From assembly GCA_030849805.1 (NCBI GenBank), contig JASANZ010002039.1, positions 1 through 37,934 on the forward strand: a stretch of 37,934 nucleotides of DNA, given 5' to 3'. The notes below the pieces were generated by a model. That model was given only the letters and a program-made list of their open reading frames with translations, made no database searches and was not told the origin of the DNA. A program made the position numbers and the translations under genes. The stretch is from Sergeia podlipaevii. Its lineage: Eukaryota; Euglenozoa; Kinetoplastea; Trypanosomatida; Trypanosomatidae. Positions 29,740 through 37,934 of the stretch are shown piece after piece; the stretch's first letter is position 1; every line of letters starts with the position of its first letter.

Positions 29740-29983
29740 GACACAGAGAAAGAGAGCGAGTGTGTGTATGAGATACAAGTGAGAGAAGAAGAAGAAAAAA
29801 GGGAGGAGGGGGAGGGGGGAAGAGAGATAATAATATAAAAAAATAATAATATAATCTCCACAGTTCAGACACAGCCTCCGATTAAAAAAGGAAATATATA
29901 AAAAGTAATTTTTAAAAAAGGTAGCATAAACATATGTGCACATGAATCACGCGTTTGGCTTTGGGAAGCAGCAGCTCTCCCTC

Positions 29984-30010
29984 ATGTATGTATGTATGTA
30001 TGTATGTATG
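29984..30010. repeat. ATGT tetranucleotide microsatellite
   Basis: Nearly seven ATGT units in a row, followed after about 25 bases by a CT microsatellite. Confidence 0.85.
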
Positions 30011-30032
30011 TCTGTATTTTTTCATCACTCAC

Positions 30033-30035
<3 letters not shown>

Positions 30036-30066
<31 letters not shown>
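30036..30066. repeat. CT dinucleotide microsatellite
   Basis: About fifteen uninterrupted CT units between the small membrane protein gene and the ankyrin gene. Confidence 0.85.
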
Positions 30067-30068
<2 letters not shown>

Positions 30069-30258
30069 GCTCCCTCCCTTAAATAAAGCAGCAAAGAAAG
30101 TTAATAGTCCACTCACTTCATGGGATGTAGAAACTACATATTGAGTGAATACGCAACGAAAGGCAACCGTTTTGACTTCTTTTTTCTCTTTTTTTTTTTT
30201 TTTTTTTTGTAAAGAAAAAAAAAGGATGATTTCTAACAATATAGTAGCCGCTCTCCCT

Positions 30259-30555
30259 CTAAGCCGGGGGTATCGCGCCTTTCCGAGATCGCAACGCCTT
30301 CGCCATCGAATCCTGAGTCGCAAATGCATCTGCAAGCTCCGTGCGTCCTTGTAGCATCGCTTGATACCGCGGGTCGCTTTCAATCTTGGTATCCAGAGGA
30401 GGGGTATTCACTGAGCTATACTTGAGCAAGAGCATAATCTTAAACAGCAAAGCGCCAAAGAATAACCCACAGAGAAGATACGCGTTGCGGCGTGTACCGC
30501 GGAAGCCGATAGCCTCTTCGTAGGCGGTAAACGGCTTGTAGTACGCGCGTGGCAT
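30259..30555 (-). CDS. Small single-pass membrane protein, unknown
   Basis: A 98-residue protein from the ATG at 30555 (MPRAYYKPFTAYEEAIGF) to TAG at 30259. A hydrophobic helix spans about 25-45 (YLLCGLFFGALLFKIMLLLKY), flanked by basic residues on the N-side (RGTRR). The C-terminal half is soluble and charged, with DPRYQAMLQGRTELADAF. The codon composition is ordinary and unlike the surrounding simple-sequence DNA. I do not recognise the family. Size, topology and a basic, Tyr-rich N-terminus resemble small subunits of trypanosomatid inner-membrane respiratory complexes, but no diagnostic motif supports that. Confidence 0.72.
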   Translation of the reverse strand: MPRAYYKPFTAYEEAIGFRGTRRNAYLLCGLFFGALLFKIMLLLKYSSVNTPPLDTKIESDPRYQAMLQGRTELADAFATQDSMAKALRSRKGAIPPA

Positions 30556-32549
30556 GCAGCGAATAGTCTCACACTTCCTAAGCCAATAATGATAAACAAA
30601 GAAGCAAGAATCGCTTTTCCTAGATGCCCTTCAAGCCGTTTTTCCCTTCTTCTAACAAAAACAAAAAAACAATGGGTATACAATATATATATTAAAAGAA
30701 TCTTTACTTGGAAGGGAGGACACACAGAGAATAGCGAACGCGATTTATTACCATTAGTTTTCGCTACCCTCGCTATTCTTCAACGGACCTTTGTAAAAAA
30801 AGAAAAAAAAAAGTAAAGTAAAAGAAAAAAACAGAGCTTTACTTATCGCTATGGTATGAATGAACGCGCAATATTGCCTATTTTCTTTTGAGCAATTATT
30901 ATTTATTTATTTTTTCCCGCTAGTACGCTAAAAGGAGAGTTGAGGAACAGAAGGTTGGGGGGAAAAAAAAAAGAACGCGTATCAATAAAAGAAAATTTAC
31001 TGCAATATATATATGCTCTTTTTCATTTCACCATGAGATGTATCAAAGGGATGAAAGAACTTTAAAAAAAATAAAAAACAAAAGTAACACTCCCCTCAAT
31101 AGATGCCCGTAATATAAATAATAATAAAAATAAAAATAAAAGAGGAAAAAAAAGAGAAAGAGGGAAAACAATCAGTCATGAAAAAGAAGGAAGAGGAGAA
31201 AGAGGGGGGGGGGGGAAAAAATAACGGGTAAGAATACAGTAGCAGCATCACGAACAACAACAACATAAAAATTACATGAACGCGATAAGAAAAATAGCAT
31301 CAACACGTAGGCCACTCACCCTGCATTGACACCAAGACGACGCTTCGGTAAGTCTCACTACAGTGGCTCTTATGAGGGAAGTGATCATACGGTTACACAC
31401 ACACACACAAATATATATATGTACACTCATCAGTAGCGTTTCTTGAGCACAAATCACAACACTTCTGCGTACGTACGTACTGGGATGAATGACCTCTCCT
31501 CTGCTATAACACGGCTAGCTGTCCCAGCGTACGTAAATTCACGTGCATCCACATCAAAAAGGCTCAATAATAACAATAATAATAATGATAATAATAATAA
31601 AGTAAGAAAAGAAGAGACAAGAAATCTACTGTGGTTGGGTCTACGCCTCCTCTGCATGAGCTCTCTCTCTCTCTGTGCTTCTTTATAGCCTCCTTTTTGT
31701 CCTCTCAACAGAGCAAGCGTGCGGAAGAAGAAGAAGAAAAAAAAAAGACAAAAAAAAAAAGCAAAACCAAACAAAATATGACAGCACCACCATAAATATG
31801 TATATACACACGATCACAAAGAAAAGGGTCGAATGCCAGTTTTTTTTTTCTTAATAAATCCAAACACACCACAGAAGATAGAAAGGAATATGCACACATA
31901 GTCACTTACTACTCCTGAGAACGTTGCAGAACAACAACAACAAAAACAAAAAAAAAGAAAGGAATATATACGTAAGTAAATAATAAATAAGTGAAAATAA
32001 TAACAATAATATTATATATATAAATGCGGGGCTTGAAAACAACAAACAAACAAACAAAAAGAAATAAGGAGAGGGGAGAAGCTGCAATAATAAAAAAAAA
32101 GGAAAGTAAAGGACGCTGCAAAAGGAGATCTTTACCTACAGAACAAGAGAAAGAAAGTAGCGCAGGTCTAATATTGGCGAGAAGCGAGGTGGCACACCCG
32201 AGATGGGGATTTTGTTTTTTATTTCTCTTTGAAGATAATTGCCCATAGAAAAAAAAAAAGTCAGTCAGAACTTTGTTGCTAGCAGAGGACTCTCTATAGG
32301 CACAGGAGAAGAAAAAATAATGAAAACAATAGTAGCAGGAATGATCATACCACGCACTGATGCGCGTCTCTAATCTCTTGCCTGAATGCAAAACTCTCTG
32401 TTCTTCTCTCTCTCTCTCTTTCTGTCAAAGCCGGTTCTTCTGCTGCTGTGTTTTCTTATTGGCAGTATAAGCGCGCGTGTAAATTGATTGTCCCCCTCCC
32501 CCCCTCCCTCTTGTCTTCTTTCATACGACTACGCGTCTCGCTCTCCTCT
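30556..32549. other. 2-kb spacer between PDZ gene and small membrane protein gene
   Basis: No credible gene was seen. Much is A-rich simple sequence (30790-31260, 31560-31610 and 31730-32110). Two stretches are more complex: about 31270-31560, which contains an inverted repeat (31474-31535), and about 32110-32400. Frames in these stretches are short and unconvincing. They could carry an untranslated or structural RNA, or simply the long 3' UTR of the PDZ gene. Confidence 0.55.
31474..31535. repeat. Inverted repeat able to form a 12-bp stem
   Basis: Arm 31474-31485 (TACGTACTGGGA) pairs with 31522-31535 (TCCCAGCGTACGTA), giving twelve base pairs with a two-base bulge and a 36-base loop. It lies in one of the few complex stretches of this spacer. 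The left arm extends into alternating ACGT repeats. Confidence 0.6.
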
Positions 32550-33536
32550 TCATCCTCCATCCACAGGCTTCCCGCCGCGCTGCTGCGAAGGCCTCCAGAC
32601 CCGCTTTAGTCGATCGCTCTGACGAACCTCATGCGCAGCTCGATCGAAGAAGTACGGCCTTCCACGAAAGCGCTCCTCCGGCGTCATGATCCACAGTTGG
32701 GCCGTGTACGCGTTGCCGCTGTCGTCCCGCATCTGAAAACTCGTGATATGACCGGGTCTGCAGTGGCGCTCGATAAGCTCACGCACCTCATCGATCGTCA
32801 CTGCGCGCTCACCCGCGATCGCGATCAATTCGTGATCGATGTCAATCCCCACCTGAAAAGCAGGGCCTTCGTCATAGACGCCGTCGACCACGAGAGCTCC
32901 TTCGCGAATATTGTCCCCGAGAGAAAACCCGATAAAAGTCTGGGTGTGCCCCTCCTCCTCGCGTGGCGCGGTGTCCTTCTTCTTAATCTTTTCCTGCCAC
33001 TCTTCATTGTATTGTGCTGCGGCAGCGAGGAGATGCGCCTCGGCAAGCGCATCCATGTGCAACTCGGTTGCAGCTAGAGGGTCCTCTTCCTCCTCGCCGT
33101 TCATCGCTGCAGCAGCAACGTCCTCCTCGGTGTCTGCCTTCACGCCCTCTTCCATTTCATTTGCCTCCGTGGTGGCACCCTCGCGAGCGCCGGTCTTTTC
33201 CCCAGAAATGACATCAATGTTCCAGCTGCAGGACTTGGGCTTGGTAGGGTCTTCATTCACAGTGGCACCAATCCAAGCGATCCCACGTACTTGCGCGAGA
33301 GGTGGCTCACGGCGGGGACGCACAGCGCCAAAGCCACGAGCATTCAAAGAGGACGCGATGTCATTCTCAGTATCATCAGACCCGCTACTCGGAGGGGAGT
33401 GGGTAGAGCGACGGAGACACCGGTAGAGAAAGCAAAGACCAAGCGCAAGCAGCACAGCAAGCCCACACCGCCTCGCAGTTGTGTGCCCAACAGCCTTCTC
33501 CACAAGTTCAGCACCGGCGCTTGGTGACGCGGACAT
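32550..33536 (-). CDS. Membrane-anchored PDZ-domain protein (small paralogue)
   Basis: A 328-residue protein from the ATG at 33536 (MSASPSAGAE) to TGA at 32550. A hydrophobic segment at about 24-40 (CGLAVLLALGLCFLY) followed by basic residues should anchor it. An acidic linker follows (about 110-165). A PDZ-like domain spans about 200-270: FIGFSL is the carboxylate-binding GLGF-type loop, then LVVDGVYDEGPAFQVGI and a helix (IDEVRELIERH). After it comes a block AQLWIMTPEERFRGRPYFFDRAAHE (279-303). The same PDZ plus C-terminal block is found in the next gene upstream in transcription (34310-37609), as is a shared YNEEW/YNEEY element. The two are therefore tandem paralogues. PDZ domains bind C-terminal peptides or lipids. 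The ligand here is unknown. Confidence 0.85.
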   Translation of the reverse strand: MSASPSAGAELVEKAVGHTTARRCGLAVLLALGLCFLYRCLRRSTHSPPSSGSDDTENDIASSLNARGFGAVRPRREPPLAQVRGIAWIGATVNEDPTKPKSCSWNIDVISGEKTGAREGATTEANEMEEGVKADTEEDVAAAAMNGEEEEDPLAATELHMDALAEAHLLAAAAQYNEEWQEKIKKKDTAPREEEGHTQTFIGFSLGDNIREGALVVDGVYDEGPAFQVGIDIDHELIAIAGERAVTIDEVRELIERHCRPGHITSFQMRDDSGNAYTAQLWIMTPEERFRGRPYFFDRAAHEVRQSDRLKRVWRPSQQRGGKPVDGG

Positions 33537-34309
33537 ATATATATATATATTTAATGCAGGAAACAAACAAAATACATGTACGAGAAGATAAAAATGATGA
33601 AAAAAAAACAGAAATGTGTTGTTCCTACACCTTTCTCGTTAGTATATATCTCTCGATGTAGCTGTAGCGCGTGCACAAACTCTGAGAAGACAGAATGATA
33701 GAAGTCAAAAAAAAAAGAAAAAAATTGTTGGGTGCAATATAAACAGAAAAAATTATAATAATAACGGTAAAAAAAAAACTTCTACAAAATCGAATGAACC
33801 AGATCAACAGAAAAAAAAAACTAGTAATAATGAGGAAAAAAAAAAAAGCGAAACCAAAAAGAAAAAGTAAGGCACGCACGCTTTCTTTGATCAACTGCAG
33901 AAAACAAAATATGCCTACTTTATAGAAAGACAACTACTTTCAAAAAAAAAAAGAGAAAGGACAAAGAAAAGATAAACTGATGGATATAAACATAGATAAA
34001 TAGATAGATAGATATAGATAAATTTGAAAAAAAAAGTGCATGAATGGCTACATCAGCCATGAGAAACATAAATAAATAAAAAAACACCGGAGATTCAAAA
34101 GGAGACCACTGGTGTCATGTACCCTTTGCACACATCATTTCATATCACAACGATATCAATCTGAAAAAAAAGAAGAGGAAGAAAAAAAAAAATACACACT
34201 TTTTCAACCCCCCGCTCAGCGCCTCCTCAGGGAAATTTTTTTTAAAAAGAGCATCTTCAGCGTGTGAGAGAGAGAGACAAAGAGGGGGGGGGGAGGAGAG
34301 GCAGTCGTG
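33537..34309. other. Spacer between the two PDZ genes
   Basis: A 770-base A-rich spacer on the plus strand, T-rich on the coding strand, with GATA repeats near 33998-34020 and a G-run at about 34284-34292. On the minus strand no AG occurs between the ATG at 33536 and about 33627, so the 5' UTR of the small PDZ gene is probably at least 90 bases. No gene was seen. Confidence 0.6.
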
Positions 34310-37300
34310 CTAGCTGTTTCTACGGCGTCGCAGATGACTTTCTAAAGCATCAGGTGAGTCACCTTCTCCATGTTTGCCAAGTCCCCGTGAGACACTTATC
34401 TCTTCACTGCCGGGTCTCCTGTCCGGCGACGTGTTGAGTGACATTCTGTACCCCACATCCCCGCTCAGTCCTCGCTGCGGTGTAACCACGAAATCAGAAT
34501 TTGGGTGATGCAGAAGTGAGGAAGCCGCACCACCACCATGCATTGGCGTCGGTAAGCCCGAAGGGGCCTCTCCTCGCGAGTATCGTCTCAGCTCACTCTC
34601 ACCACCCCCTCTTCCACCTGCGGCTGCAGGTGCACACGGAGAGTCCTGCGAAGAGTCCCACGCAACCGTTTGAGACCCGGAACGCGCACGTCTGCTGCTC
34701 TGTGGGGTCTCCAAAAGTACCCGACGCATGTCACTCTCCAAACGCTCGTGCGCACGAATATCAAAGAAGTAAGGCTCCCCAGTGTAGCGACGATCCGCCG
34801 TCATGATCCACAGCACAGTCGTATATTCATCACCAGACTGCATACTACGCTCCTCGGAGCACCGACTTGGAGAGCGGGGAGTGCCTCGCGCGGGTGTCAC
34901 GGCATCCGCATAGCTGTTATTGGCACTGTTGCTACTGCTGTTGTTGTTATCATTAATTGCCCTATTATGGGCGCCAATGCGCGTCATCGCTCCAGTATCA
35001 CTAGGGCTAGATCCACAGCGTAACGTCATGGGGGTCACGCGACCACAGCGGCAGCGAGCCTGAATTGCTGAGCGTACCTCCGCGATGGTGTGCACCGGAA
35101 TGCCATCGATCTTCTCCAGCGTATCGCCAATGCGGATGCCGGTTTGGTAAGCAGGGCCACCCTTGTAGAGTCCATCAACAACCAAGATACGCTTGCGCAC
35201 GACTTCGGCTAACGAAAACCCAATGAAGGAGGAGGGACGACCTTGCGGAGCAAGCGGTAAGTATGGTGGTGGGGAGACTGAGGCAGGCGATGAAGCACCC
35301 CCACTTTCCCCTTCCTCCTCTTTGATGGAAAGAGGGGTCTCGGCTACACGATCCTGCCCACCCTCTCTCGCTGCCTGGTACGATGGTGAAGACGCGCTAG
35401 ATGCCTCTGCCACATCTGCACTCAGGGGGTCCGCGACCATAGAAGCATTCAGTTTCACAGTTTCCATCATTCGAGATCGATACTCTTCATTATAGTTCAC
35501 CGTCGCCGCCAGCACCTCCTCCATGGCTCGTTGCTCCTCTGCCTTTTGCAAGGCTGCTAGAGAACTTACTATTTTCTTCTCGACCCCTCTCCTTCCCTGT
35601 CTTGAGGCCTGTGCCGCCACAATCTTTGCCCGTTCTGTCTCCTCCGCCCTCACTACCGCCTGCTGCTGTTCTTCCTCAGCTTCAGCATCGAGCCTGGCCC
35701 GCTCGTCTTCGGCAGTCTGCAGCTGGTCACGCATCGCATCTTGAACCAGCGCATCGCGTGTCTCTTGCTCCTCACCGTCAAGTGCGTCCCTCGCCTCCTG
35801 CTCAGTAGCAGCAATCGCCTCGCGGTCCTCAGCGTCACGCTCCGCCTGCTCCTCGGCAGCAAGTCTGGCTTCCTCTGCAGCTTCGGCATCGAGCCTGGCC
35901 TGCTCGTCTTCGGCCGTCTGCAGCTGGTCACGCATCGCATCCTGAGCCAGCGCATCGCGTGTCTCTTGCTCCTCACCGTCAAGTGCGTCCCTCGCCTCCT
36001 GCTCAGCAGCAGCAATCGCCTCGCGGTCCTCAGCGTCACGCTCCGCCTGCTCCTCGGCAGCAAGTCTGGCTTCCTCTTCAGCTTCCTTGACGATTCGATC
36101 GTGGTCTTCTTGCATCACTTGCTCCAGTCTTTCTAAATCATCATTGCCAGCTACCACAATGGGCTCTCTTTCGGCTGTCTCTTTGTCTTCGCAATCACCG
36201 AGAGCTTTTACAAGCCTCTCCGCCTCTATTAAATGTTGTTGTGTGTCGCAGACGTCCTGAAGCCCTTGGTTCTCAGCCTCCTCCTGTGCTAGTACGGATA
36301 CCTTTGCAATCGCTTCTTCCTCACTCACGCCCTTCGCCACTGTTTCAGTGAGAGGTGCGTCTTTGTCCTCCGCCCCGGTCGCGACGAGTGCGTTGCCCTC
36401 CAAGTGCTCTGCCTCTGTATTGCTCGCACTGCGGCTCATCGCGGTTCTCTCGTGTCGCTGTGTGCTTGAGGAAGAACGGGGCATCTGCTCTCCTTTCTCA
36501 TCATCATCTCCCTCTTCATCGCTTTCTAAGGAACTGCGCAGCCCGCGTTGACTTGGGGAGCTTCGATCGCTACTCAAGCTGCTGCTGCTGCTGCTGCTAG
36601 TAGTAGTAGCATTGGTGTCAGACGTGATAAATTCTTCCCCATTCAATGTATCTGCTCGGCTGCCCATGTGAGTGATGTCAGTACCGCGATGATGCGTGTG
36701 TCGCCTCGCCTGTTTCTTTATCATAATAGAATCCTCACTAGCGCAGTCAGAGAGAGCGACACTACTGCTGCTGGTATCACGACTGAAGTGTACCGCAGTG
36801 ATCTCTGGCTCCAACCCTCCCGTGCTCACAGGTCCAGCAAACAGCGCAGCAGACCTTCCTTTTGACTCAGACTCCTCCTCGTCCAAGGCAGCGAAGGGCC
36901 TACGTGGTGGCGATGTGTGTGCCTCATGATCAGCATTTGCTGCTGTTGCTGCTGCTGCGCGTGACAGGGTGTGCCGCACTGGACTTCCTAAGTGGGACCG
37001 AGCCACCACCAGCGCGGTCTCCCGCTCTTGTGCACGCTTGCGGATGTACATGAGAAGAAGGAATCCGCCACACAGAGCAATGGGTATCACCCAGAGCACC
37101 AGCACTAACATCGGCATCACAGTGGTCTGCACCTCGCAATTTGTGACTGCGCCGAGACTGGCGGCATCACACAGGGGGATGCACTCCGTTGAAGTAAAGC
37201 ACAGTTCAGAAGAGAAGGACTGCTCTCCGGTTACATCCGCGCCCAGAGAGAAGCGCAAGAGACTCGACGAGGACGCGTACTGCAGCTGACCTTGTCTTCC

Positions 37301-37609
37301 CGTGAAGGTTTTGTTATCGCCGTTGACGACTCCCCAGAGGATGCCTTTCTCTGGACTGTCCGAGGAGCACATGGGGAGTGTGTAAACAACGAGGAAATCA
37401 AGGCCAGCCCAGGAGCCAGCGGAGGTGGCTTTAGAAACAAATCCATTGGCTGACACATGGCAGCGATCTGCTGCTGCTGCAGATACCACCGGCGTGCGGC
37501 ACAGCACTGCCAAAGATATAAGTATCATAAGTGACACCAACGACATGACACGACGTTCACATGTACGCATGCCACTCTGGTGGGCTCTCATAGGTAGCAT
37601 CAACTCCAT
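34310..37609 (-). CDS. Large type I membrane protein with coiled-coil repeats and C-terminal PDZ domain
   Basis: A 1099-residue protein from the ATG at 37609 (MELMLPMRAH) to TAG at 34310. In-frame ATGs at 37570 and 37546 are possible starts too. A signal peptide (h-region about 23-37, cleavage near the Ala run at 44-47) leads a short ectodomain (about 48-163) with six Cys (50, 81, 137, 143, 147, 158) and one N-glycosylation site (N99). A membrane helix follows (about 165-188), with stop-transfer RKR. The cytoplasmic part is Ser- and acid-rich, then a long Glu/Ala/Arg coiled coil containing two 67-residue near-identical repeats (512-645). A YNEEY element and a PDZ domain (about 793-865, FIGFSL loop, LVVDGLYKGGPAYQTGI) come next. 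A low-complexity insert and the block VLWIMTADRRYTGEPYFFDIRAHE follow. PDZ and block match the neighbour at 32550-33536. A surface or endomembrane receptor-like scaffold is inferred. Ligands are unknown. Confidence 0.88.
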   Translation of the reverse strand: MELMLPMRAHQSGMRTCERRVMSLVSLMILISLAVLCRTPVVSAAAADRCHVSANGFVSKATSAGSWAGLDFLVVYTLPMCSSDSPEKGILWGVVNGDNKTFTGRQGQLQYASSSSLLRFSLGADVTGEQSFSSELCFTSTECIPLCDAASLGAVTNCEVQTTVMPMLVLVLWVIPIALCGGFLLLMYIRKRAQERETALVVARSHLGSPVRHTLSRAAAATAANADHEAHTSPPRRPFAALDEEESESKGRSAALFAGPVSTGGLEPEITAVHFSRDTSSSSVALSDCASEDSIMIKKQARRHTHHRGTDITHMGSRADTLNGEEFITSDTNATTTSSSSSSSLSSDRSSPSQRGLRSSLESDEEGDDDEKGEQMPRSSSSTQRHERTAMSRSASNTEAEHLEGNALVATGAEDKDAPLTETVAKGVSEEEAIAKVSVLAQEEAENQGLQDVCDTQQHLIEAERLVKALGDCEDKETAEREPIVVAGNDDLERLEQVMQEDHDRIVKEAEEEARLAAEEQAERDAEDREAIAAAEQEARDALDGEEQETRDALAQDAMRDQLQTAEDEQARLDAEAAEEARLAAEEQAERDAEDREAIAATEQEARDALDGEEQETRDALVQDAMRDQLQTAEDERARLDAEAEEEQQQAVVRAEETERAKIVAAQASRQGRRGVEKKIVSSLAALQKAEEQRAMEEVLAATVNYNEEYRSRMMETVKLNASMVADPLSADVAEASSASSPSYQAAREGGQDRVAETPLSIKEEEGESGGASSPASVSPPPYLPLAPQGRPSSFIGFSLAEVVRKRILVVDGLYKGGPAYQTGIRIGDTLEKIDGIPVHTIAEVRSAIQARCRCGRVTPMTLRCGSSPSDTGAMTRIGAHNRAINDNNNSSSNSANNSYADAVTPARGTPRSPSRCSEERSMQSGDEYTTVLWIMTADRRYTGEPYFFDIRAHERLESDMRRVLLETPQSSRRARSGSQTVAWDSSQDSPCAPAAAGGRGGGESELRRYSRGEAPSGLPTPMHGGGAASSLLHHPNSDFVVTPQRGLSGDVGYRMSLNTSPDRRPGSEEISVSRGLGKHGEGDSPDALESHLRRRRNS
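35675..36076 (-). repeat. Two 201-bp in-frame tandem repeats
   Basis: Units 35876-36076 and 35675-35875 are nearly identical and each encodes 67 residues beginning EEARLAAEEQAERDAEDREA. Only a handful of substitutions separate them, so the duplication is recent or homogenised. It preserves the frame of the large PDZ protein and its heptad-like charge pattern. Confidence 0.92.
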
Positions 37610-37934
37610 GTTCTTTCGCAATCTCTTTAGTAAGTTGGTTATACGTATAGAAAACAGCAGGGAAGAAAGTCTCCGCAGTTAAAAAAAAAAAAAAAGTAAG
37701 GGAAACAGTAAGAAGGGCAGTCTTTCAAATCAAAAGCAGAGACGACAAACAATAATCTTTAGAAGAAATACAAAGGCGCGAAAAAGGGGAAAAAAAGGTA
37801 TAAAAACTAAGCAAAAAAAAAGTCCAAAAGTAAAAGAAAGACGATAGATAAAAAAAAAAACCAAAGCGGCCCTGCTATATAACTTCTATGTGTTTCTACT
37901 TGATAACAGTTTCTATCGCAGAAGAAATGTTATA
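37610..37934. other. 5' leader and spacer at right end
   Basis: A-rich on the plus strand, T-rich on the coding strand, with an A15 run at 37681-37695 and further A-runs. It holds the splice signal of the large PDZ gene and no gene of its own. Confidence 0.6.
37671..37672 (-). promoter_or_regulatory. Candidate spliced-leader acceptor AG for large PDZ gene
   Basis: On the minus strand a T-run of fifteen (37695-37681) is followed by AACTGCGGAG, ending here, about 62 bases before the ATG at 37609. Confidence 0.5.

Larger units (their letters stand above)
29629..30258. other. Spacer between ankyrin gene and small membrane protein gene
   Basis: A 630-base spacer with a purine block at about 29775-29828, TATG and CT microsatellites (29984-30066), and T-rich sequence next to the stop at 30259. 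No gene was seen. Confidence 0.65.

Noticed and set aside
32024..32248. 74-codon plus-strand frame in the 2-kb spacer
   Set aside because: Half is Lys/Gln from A-rich repeats. It is isolated on the opposite strand to all genes and has no upstream pyrimidine tract.
33537..33566. Ten-residue extension of the small PDZ protein
   Set aside because: The first codon of that extension is TTG, not ATG, and the rest is the TA repeat. The ATG at 33536 is the first in-frame ATG.

Overview
The window looks like a piece of trypanosomatid (Kinetoplastea) nuclear chromosome. It encodes trypanothione reductase, an enzyme restricted to kinetoplastids. All 16 credible genes are on the minus strand, as in a polycistronic transcription unit read from right to left. 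No introns are needed, and the gene starts are often preceded on the coding strand by long pyrimidine tracts followed by AG, as expected for spliced-leader trans-splicing. Genes are moderately GC-rich. The spacers are long (about 0.3 to 2.9 kb), AT-rich, and full of homopolymer runs and CA, TA, CT and TATG microsatellites. The genus cannot be assigned from sequence reading alone.

Layout in transcription order, right to left: (1) 37609-34310, a large single-pass membrane protein with signal peptide, Cys-containing ectodomain, acidic coiled-coil tail with a 67-residue tandem repeat, and a C-terminal PDZ domain; (2) 33536-32550, a smaller membrane-anchored paralogue with the same PDZ plus C-terminal block; (3) 30555-30259, a 98-residue single-pass membrane protein; (4) 29628-28483, an acidic ankyrin-repeat protein; (5) 27722-26670, a Tudor-domain protein resembling SPF30/ZGPAT; (6) 26282-25578, 3-hydroxyacyl-CoA dehydratase of very-long-chain fatty acid elongation; (7) 24469-24173, a compact ARPC5 subunit of the Arp2/3 complex; (8) 22838-21234, a mitochondrial phosphate-carrier family protein with unusual additions; (9) 20454-18703, an unrecognised protein; (10) 18207-17713, a mitochondrial monothiol glutaredoxin; (11) 17102-14133, an MCM8-type helicase; (12) 13654-12557, mitochondrial ribosomal protein uS11m; (13) 11918-10443, trypanothione reductase; (14) 9225-7306, a DDX49/Dbp8-type DEAD-box helicase; (15) 6344-5301, a CFAP107-like candidate microtubule inner protein; (16) 3981-2877, a repetitive Tyr-motif protein, probably microtubule-associated, interrupted by an assembly gap.

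The genes do not form one pathway, which is normal for a trypanosomatid array. Two local themes stand out: a tandem pair of membrane-anchored PDZ proteins at the right end that share an unrecognised C-terminal block, and two neighbouring candidate axonemal proteins at the left end. Two single N characters (3654 and 23174) mark assembly joins. One lies inside a coding repeat and the other is flanked by an exact 47-bp duplication that is most likely an unmerged contig overlap. No tRNA, rRNA, CRISPR array, transposase or virus-like gene was recognised.
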